Assembly (NCBI RefSeq): GCF_040436345.1
Contig: NC_133227.1
Location: 22,876,671 to 22,940,670, forward strand
Origin: Pagrus major
Lineage: Eukaryota > Chordata > Actinopteri > Spariformes > Sparidae
Direction: 5' to 3'
Length of the DNA: 64,000 bases
Position 1 is the first letter of the stretch. Each line of letters starts with the position of its first letter. The position numbers and the translations under genes were made by a program. Shown here piece by piece: positions 32,791 through 45,369 of the stretch. The notes below the pieces were generated by a model. That model ran no database searches. It worked only from the letters and a program-made list of their open reading frames with translations, and was not told the DNA's origin.

Positions 32791-32863
32791 GTTTCCGTAG
32801 TGTAGTGGTTATCACGTTCGCCTAACACGCGAAAGGTCCCCGGTTCGAAACCGGGCGGAAACA
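32791..32863 (+). tRNA. tRNA-Val (AAC)
   Basis: Same 73-nt body as the gene at 23.7 kb, with anticodon AAC and a TTTT terminator right after the discriminator. It is divergent from the Val-CAC gene 220 bp upstream. Confidence 0.97.
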
Positions 32864-33047
32864 TGTTTTATGTCAATAAAGGACTTTCTTAACTTTAAAT
32901 GGGATTATAGAGTTCCTTTTTCAGAACCAGGTCACCGAACATACATAACATATGTTGTTTTTTATATTCCTGTTCATGCATCCTGTTAATATTTCAGTTT
33001 CTTCTTCCTGTCGAGTTCGCCGCTTCGCTAAAAGACTTCGAAAACAA

Positions 33048-33120
33048 TGTTTCCGCCCGGTTTCGAACCGGGGACCTTTCGCGTGTGAGGCGAACGTGAT
33101 AACCACTACACTACGGAAAC
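33048..33120 (-). tRNA. tRNA-Val (CAC)
   Basis: A second CAC copy identical to the one at 32.5 kb, convergent with the AAC gene before it. A TTTT run follows within about 10 nt on the minus strand. Confidence 0.97.
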
Positions 33121-33129
33121 TCGTGCACA

Positions 33130-34740
33130 TACAAAAACGTGACCGCGCCCACGTCGGCAACATGTAAATATTTAGCTACAACGCCTCCATCTATAGTTGC
33201 TCCTGAAGTGCAAAACATTCAACGCAAAAACATCGAAGAGATGAAGTAACTGTTGTCGTCGCAGCAGAACTTCTGTTCGCCTCCATGTGGAAGTTTTTGC
33301 AAAAGTTTAAATTCTGTGTATCAAATACTCACTGCAGCAAACTGCCACGTAACTGCAGACCGTTCACTGTAACTTGTGTGCGTCTTCGCCGATGGTCAAT
33401 TTTCCTTAAAAGGACTGTCATGGTGAAAAAAATGTTTCAGACATCCGCAGAAAGTTCACAAATCTCAGCCGCAGGACCGTCTCTGCCAGGTGTCCTGCAC
33501 TTCACTCCTACATCAATCCGCCACGCGCATGACCCTGTGGAGACCCCGGAGGAGGCGCGTGCGTGGTTTTGTGCAGGTGAGAGCGCCACCTGCTGCTCCT
33601 AGTCTGAATAACTGCGTGATAAAGGTAATAAACTGCTAATTGACAGGCGAGCGCTCCCAGGAACTTGTTTTCTCAAGGTTTTACAATCCAAACATGCGTC
33701 ATCTTATACTTAAAACAGCCTTTGATTCATTGAGGGAACTCTGACTACCATGATTGAGACTAGCTCCACCTGCAGCAGCTATGAGGAAAAAGCTGTGTAA
33801 ACATGAATGCATTGGAAACAATAAACCAGTATAACGTTACACTGGTGGTTCTCAATCAGTCTGGCAGAGAAAATCGTGTCTGGATGAGATAGTTGACCTA
33901 TAAACTTCTCAAGTCCACTTTATATGGAGACATAAAACTAAAGGGGGATTTTAAAAAAGGGAAAAAAAGCTGCAGGAAGAGCAGCAGAGGGACTGACTGA
34001 CAGGAAATAGGCAATATTTCACCAAAATCCCCCCTCCAAAAAAACTGATAACATATTTGTGTATCACAACTTAGATATTTCATCTTCTCTCTCCCTTTAA
34101 GGAAGTGTTTCACCACTGGAACGATGACCTCTTGATAAAACTGGGCTGTCCATGCAGTAGAAAGGCGCAAATATTTTTGAATTTGATGCCAGAAGACCAG
34201 ATAAAACAGAGAAAATGGGCTGTAGTGTTTCCTTTGGCTCAAAAGACAACCAGAATGCACAATAAATGCTGATGGGTTGGTACCACGAGTTAAACAGTGC
34301 TGGTTTTGGCTTATCTGACAACAGTTGACAGATGCAGTAACAGGATCTAATGAAACAGAGCTGGTTGGAAATCAAAGTTTCTCTTTAATCATCTTGCGAC
34401 CCCCTCAGATGTAAAAGGTGACCCTGTAGAGGAGCCTGACCCCGAGGTTGGGAACCACCGGACAGACGAGCTAATGAGCAGCTGGTGCCTTGTTAAATAT
34501 TGAAACTTGGTGAAGAGAACAGAAAGGTCTTTTATAGTCAAAGTTTGGGATTGAACTTGAAAAAACACCGACTGTGTTTCGCCACTAGAGGGAAACCTTG
34601 TTCTGTTTTTACTCCCCTACATTTATCAGACAGCTGGAGGTAAATGTACATACATATGTACTACACCTTCAGCAGGAAGTAAATAATAAATATGGCCACT
34701 GTCAGGAAAAGCCTGTTTAGTATTATCCTGTTTTAGCTTC
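33130..34740. other. Non-coding stretch
   Basis: No exon, RNA gene or inverted-repeat element recognised between the tRNA-Val cluster and the microsatellite block. Confidence 0.5.
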
Positions 34741-34748
34741 ATTAAAAT

Positions 34749-34804
<56 letters not shown>
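34749..34804 (+). repeat. (TTTC)n microsatellite
   Basis: About fourteen pure TTTC units. Confidence 0.97.
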
Positions 34805-34806
<2 letters not shown>

Positions 34807-35030
34807 GCCTACATTTGAGAAAATAACTCCTTGTTTAAGTTTGGGGATTTTTCTCACTGATTCATCAAGTTGAAACACATGTTGGTGCCTGACGCCAGAA
34901 ACTGAAACTATCAGGACTTTGATTTGGCTGCAGATAGTCTCCTCTGTAGCTGAAGTACTTTTACTCACTCACACAGACAGACACACTAATTCCAGTCCGA
35001 CCTGCCGTCCCTGTCCGTCTAGTTCTTACG

Positions 35031-35031
<1 letters not shown>

Positions 35032-35086
<55 letters not shown>
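35032..35086 (+). repeat. (CA)n microsatellite
   Basis: An uninterrupted CA run of about 27 units. Confidence 0.97.
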
Positions 35087-35087
<1 letters not shown>

Positions 35088-35227
35088 GTCTTGGTGTCCC
35101 ACTAGCAGGAAGCTCCTTATTTGGGCGGCAGGACGTCCGCTGCAGCAGCAGGAAACACCATATTTGGGCTAAAGCCGTGTTGTTTTTCCCTGCAGAGAGC
35201 TGGCTGGACAAAGTCTGATCCCATTGG

Positions 35228-35230
<3 letters not shown>

Positions 35231-35307
<77 letters not shown>
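35231..35307 (+). repeat. Compound (CT)n(CA)n microsatellite
   Basis: About 22 CT units pass directly into about 16 CA units. Confidence 0.97.
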
Positions 35308-35308
<1 letters not shown>

Positions 35309-35849
35309 CGGATTTACTGCTGACATGAATGCCAGAGGACAGCGGGAGTGTGTCATTCTGTGATCTTTGACATTTGATTTTTACTTATAAAACTTTTTTC
35401 TATATGAAAACTATTATTTTTTTTTTTTTTATCTCAGATTCTTCTTCTTCTGTTAAAGTAAATAAAAGCTGCAAACTTGTGTTTATGTGTTTATATAGTT
35501 AAGTTGGCATTGAATGTCTGATCTGATTTGTAATCCTTTTGACTTATTATTTGATCTCATAGTTCCTGATTTAAATCAATATTTTATTTAAATAAAGTTT
35601 TTTGGTCTCTAAACTTTAGGTCAACAACTCAATCTCAACTCATAGTCCCCTTACTCACTCATTCTGGGGCTTTCATCTATATCTCATGGTCTTCTACAGC
35701 TACTGGAGTTTACTAAGTTGTCAGGACACCGTCAAACTCACGTTTTCTCTTGTCTATATTAGCTGAAGGGTTCATTTTTGTGAGACACAATTCAGCGTGT
35801 GAAGAAAGTAATGAAGTATGAGTCAGAAATAAAAGTACTGACAGGACTT

Positions 35850-35855
35850 TTTATT
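35850..35855 (-). terminator. egr1: egr1 poly(A) signal
   Basis: AATAAA on the minus strand lies about 570 nt after the egr1 stop, followed by a T/G-rich stretch in the transcript direction. The implied 3' UTR is short and AT-rich, as is usual for an unstable immediate-early mRNA. Confidence 0.5.
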
Positions 35856-36422
35856 CTTGTAACTCTTTGCTTTAAAGAGGAAACATGTTCAGTATAAAAT
35901 CAAACACTGACCTGCATGTAAACATACAAAAGTCCCAGCACCTACTCAGTAGGTAAAAACTATGTACATGTTCATGTACACAATACATGTAAACATTATA
36001 TACACACATTCCACTTACAAAAATACTCGTATTTACACTCATTCATACATGAAACTCTCTTTTCAATCAGTGGATTGGAAGACTCTTAAATTCAGCAATT
36101 TTCCCTATGAAGTTTGGTGCTGAGAGTTTTTCAAAGTCAGTTTTTCTCTCACTGCTGAAGGTTAAAGTTCATGTCCAGCACGTCATTTTTAACTCAACTC
36201 AACAGACGTTGTCAGCGGTGTTTGAACATCAACTACGGTGGCTGAAAAGGCTCAAAATGAACCAGAAGCTGAGTCTGTAAACAGTTTTTAGATGTTCGTT
36301 CAGCGAGGTGTTTCCCTCCCCCACACAGTTTGTTGTGGACGGTCTGATATGTGAGTTCACGTTAAAGGCCGAGTTTCAGTCTGAGGTCAAAGGTCACGAC
36401 TGGACCTCGGACTTCCTCTCTC

Positions 36423-38926
<2,504 letters not shown>

Positions 38927-39313
38927 CTCTTTGGAGGAAGAAGAGCGAGAGGCTGTCGCGGGTGTGGAGCTCAGCCGCTCCTGAAGCTCCTGAGCGCCGG
39001 GCTGCTCCTGCACGGGGACCGAGTTGGTCTCCGCTTCTGAACCCCGAGGAGAGGCGGTCTGGCCGGGCCGAGGCTGCTGCTGCTGCTGCTGCGGCTGCGG
39101 CTGCTTGGGGCGGTGATTCTCGGGGGAAGCCAACGCTGGTCCGGCGGTCCCGGTTCAGAAGATGTTTCAGTTATGATTTTAGGATCTTTGTGACAGAAGT
39201 CATCGGGGAAAGTAAACAACATCAGATGTTTGTATCCGGTTGGTGTTTTCACGTGTGGACGGTGACAACTTGAACTTGAGCTCTGTCAAGTTCCTTCAAT
39301 GAGGATTCCCGGC

Positions 39314-39323
39314 TTTATAAAGA
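39314..39323 (-). promoter_or_regulatory. egr1: egr1 TATA box
   Basis: The palindromic core CTTTATAAAG lies about 390 bp upstream of the egr1 ATG. This implies transcription start near 39285 and a GC-rich leader of about 360 nt. Confidence 0.75.
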
Positions 39324-39343
39324 CTCCTGCGTGACGTACATTC

Positions 39344-39353
39344 CCAAATATGG
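39344..39353 (-). promoter_or_regulatory. egr1: Proximal serum response element (CArG box) of egr1
   Basis: CCAAATATGG is a perfect CC(A/T)6GG CArG box about 25 bp upstream of the TATA box. A CRE-like TGACGTAC at 39332-39339 sits between them. SRF binds such boxes, and EGR1 promoters are known for SRE and CRE clusters that drive growth-factor and activity induction. Confidence 0.8.
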
Positions 39354-39365
39354 CAGGCGGTAAGC

Positions 39366-39375
39366 CCATATTTGG
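39366..39375 (-). promoter_or_regulatory. egr1: Second CArG box of egr1
   Basis: CCATATTTGG matches CC(A/T)6GG exactly. It lies 12 bp beyond the proximal box, so the two face the same side of the helix after about two turns (22 bp start to start). Confidence 0.8.
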
Positions 39376-39656
39376 TCAAAGAGGTGAGCGTGCAGCCCGG
39401 CCGGCACACGGACGCTCCGGTGCTCTCTGCGCTCTTTGTGCGGCGGTTTTTGGAGCGTGAACGATCCGGTCGAGTCCAGACGTGAGTCCGGTTCGGTGGG
39501 TCTCCTCTGTCGGCCGGACTGTGGCCGGTACACGGCGCACACGGACCATAACCAGCCGCCATGGCCGGAAACCCCGGCGACACGTCACGGCCCAGATCAG
39601 TTTTTTTAAGGTCTACGTCACATGGAGGTCGTCCAGGCCGTCATCACTTCCTCGGG

Positions 39657-39666
39657 CCTTATTTGG
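39657..39666 (-). promoter_or_regulatory. egr1: Distal CArG box with adjacent Ets site
   Basis: CCTTATTTGG is a third perfect CArG box. A CTTCCTC (Ets core GGAA on the other strand) lies a few bases away at about 39648, the arrangement used by SRF with Elk/TCF factors. A CRE-like TACGTCA is also present at 39614-39620. Confidence 0.7.
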
Positions 39667-39894
39667 TTATTTTCCTGTCAGACTGCTGATCGAGTGCAGG
39701 CCCGTCCCGTCCTGCAGCTCAACTCTGGCAGAAGAAAAAAAAAACCCCAAAAAACATAGACGGCTGACAGGCAGCTGCAGGTTTGACTAAAAATACTCAA
39801 GTATCAGTTGTACTTAGTATGTAACTGGTTAAGATAGAAGTATTTTAAGTAGTCTAAATACTGCTGAGTAGTTTAATGTAAAAACTAAAAGTAA

Positions 39895-40690
39895 CTACAG
39901 CTGTCAGCTAAAGAAGTAAAAGTGCAATATTTCTGAAAGTACTCAAGTAAAGTAAAAGTACTTGTGAGCTACTTATGCACAGTACATAAGTAGCCTAAAT
40001 GTACCTAATTACTCACTACTACTGTATCTGATTTGCACTGAGAGTGGACAAAGTACTCAGTCATTCCTGTAAAGGTAGGAATACTACAGTGTAGAAAAAC
40101 TATAATGAAAGTAAAGGTCCTGCATTGAAGCTTAAAAGTGCAGGAGCATTATCAGCTTCATGTAGTTAAAAGTTTTAGCAGCAAAAGTACACAAGTATTA
40201 CAGAGTATTAATAATCTAATAATAACAACAGTCACAGGGACATAACGTAGGCTACATATTCCTAATGACATATTTTTACTTAAAGTAAAGCTTCCTGTAT
40301 GTTTCCAGCCAAGAGTATGCAAGTACGATATTTGTTTTAATTTTTAATATATTTCAATATATTTATTATATATTATACAATACTGTATAAGCCTATGTTT
40401 TATTTAAATTGTAAACAAAAATTAATAAGAAAAGTAGCTGCAGCTTTTAGATAGAAAAAGTAAAAAGTACAATATTTCTGAAATATAATAAAGTATAAAG
40501 TACTCAAGTAAAATAAAAGTACCTCTGATTTGTAGTGCATAGTGCTTAAGTAGCCTAAATGTACTTAATTACTCACCACTACTGTATCTGACATCATTCA
40601 GATACTACTCACATCATTCCTGTAAAGGTACAACTTCCTGTATGTTTCCAGCCAAGAGTATGCAAGTATGATATTTGTTTTATTTTTTAA
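39895..40690 (+). repeat. Imperfect tandem duplication built on AGTACTCAAGTAAAG repeats
   Basis: Copy A (about 39895-40350) and copy B (about 40435-40690) share GTACTCAAGTAAA, AAGTAGCCTAAATGTAC, ACTACTGTATCTGA, CATTCCTGTAAAGGTA and CTTCCTGTATGTTTCCAGCC. Copy B lacks roughly 200 bp of the middle. The sequence belongs to the AGTACTT-rich fish repeat family. Confidence 0.7.

Positions 40691-40691
<1 letters not shown>

Positions 40692-40771
<80 letters not shown>
40692..40771 (+). repeat. (GT)n(TA)n microsatellite
   Basis: A short TG run passes into about 35 TA units, which is cruciform-prone DNA. Confidence 0.97.
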
Positions 40772-40777
<6 letters not shown>

Positions 40778-41710
40778 AAAATCTGTGTCCTGGTGTAAAT
40801 GACAGGGCAGACATGAAGCAATGCTGAACAGATTCAAATATTATTTTACACATTTATTTTCACTTTTGCACGTCTTTACTAAATGACTTTTTTTGTCTCT
40901 TTCAGCATCTTTTGTGCAGCATTTTGATGCTCGTATGAATTGTAGAGAAAAGCTAGAGAAGCTGCATTCAGTTCATCAAAATGAAGCAAGGCGGCGGCGG
41001 CGGCAGCAGCGCCACCTGCTGGATGATAATATATATATAATATATTACCAGATAATCATCCAGTTAAACTGTTCTCTGTTTGGATGAGTGAAATTAAACC
41101 TATGATTCAACTTAACTGCTTAAACTTAGACCATAATACGGATGAGATACTGCCTGTATGCCTGATGTAAGCGTCATTTTGTTTTTGTTTTATTTGTCTT
41201 AATATGTGTCTTTCTTTTGGATTCTCATTTCCCACTGTCTTTAAAATATATTTCTAACTGCACATTTCTATTAATTTCTCTTAATGTACGGTGTTAAGTA
41301 CACCTTTCTGTACATGTTGTGTTGCATCAGTAGACATTTGGTGTTTATTTTAAGTTTACAGACTAACAAAGTACACTGTGACCTGGAAATAGCGTTAATA
41401 CTAATGTGCAACAGCCACATCCAATGACGTAAATTCAACATTTTGATTCCAGTAAAGCATGTCTTGGAAACTTCCGGTCTGACGTTCAATACTCTTGAGG
41501 TAGAAAATGAAACTATTAACATGTTTTCTGCAAGAGCATCAACTAACACAAGCAACACGTGGCCAAGTTAACGTACCTACACGTCAGTTTCAGCCTCAAA
41601 TACACAAAATGGAGGAGTGTATGCGAAATGTATCTTTACATGTTTCAACACAAATCATTTACCGTCTCTTTGTAGATAAATTTTGCGGTGTTGAGAGTCA
41701 AAAGTGTCGC

Positions 41711-41783
41711 TGGAGGATGCGGGCATCGATCCCGCTACCTCTCGCATGCTAAGCGAGCGCTCTACCATTTGAGCTAATCCCCC
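41711..41783 (-). tRNA. tRNA-Ala (AGC)
   Basis: An intact 73-nt gene starting GGGGGATTAGCTCAAATGG, with anticodon loop TTAGCAT and acceptor end ATCCTCC plus A. The acceptor stem is fully paired with one G-U. As I recall it, the sequence equals the common vertebrate Ala-AGC gene. Confidence 0.97.
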
Positions 41784-41789
41784 GATGAT

Positions 41790-43700
41790 GACACAGGGCG
41801 CTCGTCGTAAGTATTAGTAGATTACATGTCGAGCGAAGATATTAATAATGTTTTAATAAAAAATAAAGTCTTCCACCGAGCATCAGGTAGTAAAGACAAA
41901 CCTACCGACCTGTTCCTCCTCATGACAGCTGGCTTGTGACCTGCTGTGATCCCGGACAGGTATGTTTGGGGGCAGTGGCGGGAAAAAACTGAAGCAAAAA
42001 ATAGAAACGAAGTGGATGAGTCGCTTTCACGGAAACAGCTCAGCGACCTGCTAACACGCTAAACCTGGAGGCTGATGCACCGCTACACACTGCTGACCCT
42101 GTTCATCAGCAGTTAAAACCACGACGTTAAGTAATTTTACTGACCATAGCATGCAGCGATGTTGTTAATTCAATAAATGTAAATACAAGGATCATTAAGG
42201 AAGCCCAAAGCAACATTTATTAACAGTCGTTTAAGCTAACATAGCTGGCATAGTCATTAGCCTGTCAAGCCTTGCTAGCCACATTTTGTTCTGCGACATA
42301 AAATACATCATTAAATGTCCCACAATTTAATTATTAAGCGTTATAATGTCCTTGGCTTACGTGTCTTAAAAAACGGCGGTTGCTAACAAGTGGCTAACTA
42401 CAAGACTACAGAGGTTGTCGGAGACATTAAACGCCATCACAGCGAATACTGAGTCTCATCTACTCACTAGTCCGTCTTTACAGGACGACTTAAGTTAGAA
42501 ACTATTCTAACTCTAACTTTACAACTTGTAGATTGATCAGTTTACAGAAAACGCGTATAATAATTGTGTGGTAAGTTGTGTACCACTTGATGTTTACGTC
42601 ATGCCACGGTAGTCTGTTTATAGGCCAACATTAGCTTTTTACTACTCGAGATTTATTTTATGCTTTGAAAATCACAAAAGTGGTGTTCATCTGTGAAGAC
42701 TATCTTGAGGAACAAAATGTGCAAGTATCATAAAATTATTCAAAAATCCAATTAAAAAATCTCATACGCTTCTGTGGGCAATGCTAACTTCCAGGTCCTG
42801 AATTCACCAAAATTCTCCATAGCAACAGCAGCTGAGGCTCATGGGTATTGTAGTATTTAGAGACAGAAAACACTGGATTTGTCAAAACAAGTATAACATT
42901 AAAACAGTTTCTCGTAACTTAAACCTGTGTGGTCTTTGTGATGAGTTTTATGTTCAGTGACACTGGTTTTCACACTCTTTTAGCCTCCTGCCTCTTTTTT
43001 GCTTTGTTCCATTTCCTGTTCTGTGCATCCTATTTTTAACACAACATGAATTATCCATTTGTTACACAATAATCAGCCCATGTCATACTGAAACCAGACT
43101 GTGTGAGACCAAATGAGTCTCCACTGTGTGAAGAAATACTGTATTAACACGTCTTGAACGTCGACTCATACAACTTGTGTTATGACATCATGAACACAAT
43201 AAAGACCGGCACATTGTGACCAGTCGCTGTGACTATTTTGACTGTAAGATGAGAAGATGACCCGTGAGCTGATCTAATAATCAGTGGATGTTTGTCATTT
43301 CATTCTGTCTCCGTCTGCCCTTCAGCTTGTACGTTAGATTATTAAACAGATCTGATATTTGATCCAATGCAGGTAAAAGTGATCACAAACAGACAAACGC
43401 GACACATTCCCACTTCCTGTGTAGAGAGGAAGTTAAAAGACATGAAACAGAGTTGATTTTATAATCTCTTAACGTCGGTTATATGACAAAGATGAAGGAA
43501 AGACACAATAAAAACTATAAATGTAGTATAATTACTGCAAAGTGACTCGTGTGTGTGTTCACCTGCTTTATAAAGACGATGACAGTCCTGCAGCAGAAAT
43601 AGAACAAAGCTGAGATGTGTCGGCATGTGGCAGCAGGCTGCAGGAATACCAGCCGGGCTGCATTTAGACTGTGAGGACACACACACACAAACACACACAC
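41790..43700. other. Gene-free stretch 5' of hsp30
   Basis: Nothing coding recognised. A possible donor (CCCGGACAG-GTATGT at about 41960) lies in moderately CpG-containing DNA next to tRNA-Ala and could belong to an unknown noncoding exon. I do not call it. Confidence 0.45.
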
Positions 43701-43714
43701 ACAGGAATGCTGCT

Positions 43715-43724
43715 GGAAGTTTCT
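43715..43724 (+). promoter_or_regulatory. hsp30: Heat-shock element
   Basis: GGAAGTTTCT contains the inverted pair nGAAnnTTCn recognised by HSF1, placed just 5' of the TATA box. A further GAA lies at 43705-43707, but its spacing is one base off the regular 10, so only two units are in register. Confidence 0.6.
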
Positions 43725-43741
43725 GGTGGGGTGTGTGTGGG

Positions 43742-43749
43742 TATATAAG
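43742..43749 (+). promoter_or_regulatory. hsp30: hsp30 TATA box
   Basis: TATATAAG lies 95-102 bp upstream of the ATG, implying a start near 43772 and an untranslated leader of about 70 nt. Confidence 0.75.
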
Positions 43750-43843
43750 CAGCAGAGAGACGGGATATCAGACAGACAGACAGTCGGACTCCAGACTGAA
43801 GCGACTAATCTGAAACCAGACCTCCACCTCTACTGCTCTTAGG

Positions 43844-44491
43844 ATGTTGTGCCCCAGCGTTTTCCAGCCTCTCCCCGTCACCATGAGGCCTTTCCTGGAC
43901 ATGCACTGGCCCATCAGAAGCCTGTGGCCCGAGACCCGGCCGCTGTTCTACCAAATCGAGCAGGAGATGGTCCGCCACATGCAGGAGATGAGGCAGAACA
44001 TGGAGTACATGGAGAGGCTCCACCAGAAGATCTTCGAGGAGATCGACCAGACCTCGACCTTGACGGGGATGTTCAAGCCCATCGGCTTCCAGGAGCTGGG
44101 GAAGGACGACAGCAGCTTCGCCCTCAGCCTGGACACTCAGGAGTTCTCCCCAGAGGAGCTGTCAGTCAAACAGGTGGGCAGGAAGCTGAGGGTGAGCGGC
44201 AAGACGGAGAAGAAGAAGGAGGACGAGAAGGGCTCGTACTCCTACAGGTGTCAGGAGTTCAGGCAGGAGTTCGACCTGCCGAGCAATGTCGACCCCGAGA
44301 CCGTCACCTGCTCGCTGGTGGGCGGCCGGCTGCAGATCCAGGCACCCCGGGACAAAGCGCTGACTGACGGGAAGGAGAGGGTCGTCCCCATCACCTTAAC
44401 CTCAACCCCGGCCATCACCTCCTCCAGCGGGGGGACGGAGGGGAGCAGCATCTCCTCCTCCTCAGAGAGCTGCCCTGCTGAGAAAAACTGA
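43844..44491 (+). CDS. hsp30: HSP30-type small heat-shock protein
   Basis: This is an uninterrupted 215-codon ORF with no sign of an intron, as is usual for fish hsp30 genes. The start MLCPSVFQPLP is followed by HWPIRSLWPETRPLF, matching the WPVRSLWPE block of fish HSP30. Residues 35-70 are a heptad-like helical stretch. The alpha-crystallin domain spans about 88-170, with FALSLDTQEFSPEELSVKQV, GRKLRVSGK, EFDLPSNVDPETVTCSLVGG and LQIQAP. VPI near residue 181 resembles the IxI/V tail motif, and a Ser-rich tail ends PAEKN. Family role: a cytosolic ATP-independent holdase forming oligomers and strongly heat-inducible. A second in-frame ATG at 43883 would remove 13 residues, but the first matches the family start. 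Orthology to zebrafish hspb11 or other hsp30 copies is not settled here. Confidence 0.92.
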   Translation: MLCPSVFQPLPVTMRPFLDMHWPIRSLWPETRPLFYQIEQEMVRHMQEMRQNMEYMERLHQKIFEEIDQTSTLTGMFKPIGFQELGKDDSSFALSLDTQEFSPEELSVKQVGRKLRVSGKTEKKKEDEKGSYSYRCQEFRQEFDLPSNVDPETVTCSLVGGRLQIQAPRDKALTDGKERVVPITLTSTPAITSSSGGTEGSSISSSSESCPAEKN

Positions 44492-44608
44492 ACCATCTCA
44501 TCCATTCACATAATCTTCTTTCTGTTTAATTATTAATCTGATGGACGGAGGGAACATGAAGCTGATTTTCCTGAGTTGCACTTTGATTTTTAACAATTAA
44601 CTCTTTAT

Positions 44609-44614
44609 AATAAA
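44609..44614 (+). terminator. hsp30: hsp30 poly(A) signal
   Basis: AATAAA lies about 118 nt after the stop codon and is followed by T/G-rich sequence. Confidence 0.7.
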
Positions 44615-45002
44615 CTTCTCATTTGATGTTTTAATGTCTCAGAATGAAGTTTGAGTTATTTCAGTCACATCTCCAGGACTTTTTAATGTCAAAAACATGA
44701 AAACATTCTCATTTTTGTGTGATGTTTCAATTACAACCTTACAATGTAGCATAATGATGCCCTGTATTATATATTTCTAGCATTTATTATTGTGCTGCAT
44801 GCTTATTTACTATTAAATTAACTTTTAAAATGTTAATCTTGTATTCTTTTTAGGGTGTAACATCTGTTCAGGTCTCCTTAATGTTTTCAATGTGCACTAT
44901 CCCTGTTCACAATATTAATTACTGAGCTCATTATTATGAGATTATGGGGAAATTAAATTGTGATTTTTGTCATAATAATGACTTTGTACTCATATTGTTA
45001 CC

Positions 45003-45363
45003 TGTGTTGCAAAAAAGTAAAAAGTACGTTAAAACATTACTTTGGTAAAAATGAAAGTCATCCGTACGAATAGTATTTGAGTGAAAGTCTCAAAGTATCT
45101 GATATTAAATGTACTTTAGTATCAAATGGACAACTTGGAGTAAATTATGAATATATTCAGTGCTGTAAAAGTACCCAAAAGTCATACTTGAGTAAAAGTA
45201 AAGATATTAAAATATTACTTTAGTACAAGTGAAAGTCACCCACACAAATAGTACTTGAAGTACTAAAAGCAGCTGATATTGAATGTACTTAAGTATGAAA
45301 AGTTACTTTTTGTATGTATAATGTATTAAGTATAACTATCAAATGTACAAGTAAAATAAATAA
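45003..45363 (+). repeat. Tandem pair of AGTACTTGAGTAAAAGTA fish repeats
   Basis: Two related units (about 45003-45150 and 45160-45363) share CATACTTGAGTAAAAGT-like, ATTACTTTGGTAAAAATGAA / AGTACAAGTGAAAGTCA and GATATTGAATGTACTT stretches. Non-coding. Confidence 0.65.
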
Positions 45364-45369
45364 AATAAT

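Noticed and set aside
41700-41760. Plus-strand ORF ending in tRNA-Ala sequence
   Set aside because: The sequence is fully explained by the tRNA-Ala gene on the minus strand.
43849-44367. 172-codon ORF overlapping hsp30 in another frame
   Set aside because: A GC-rich out-of-frame shadow; the other frame carries the whole alpha-crystallin domain.
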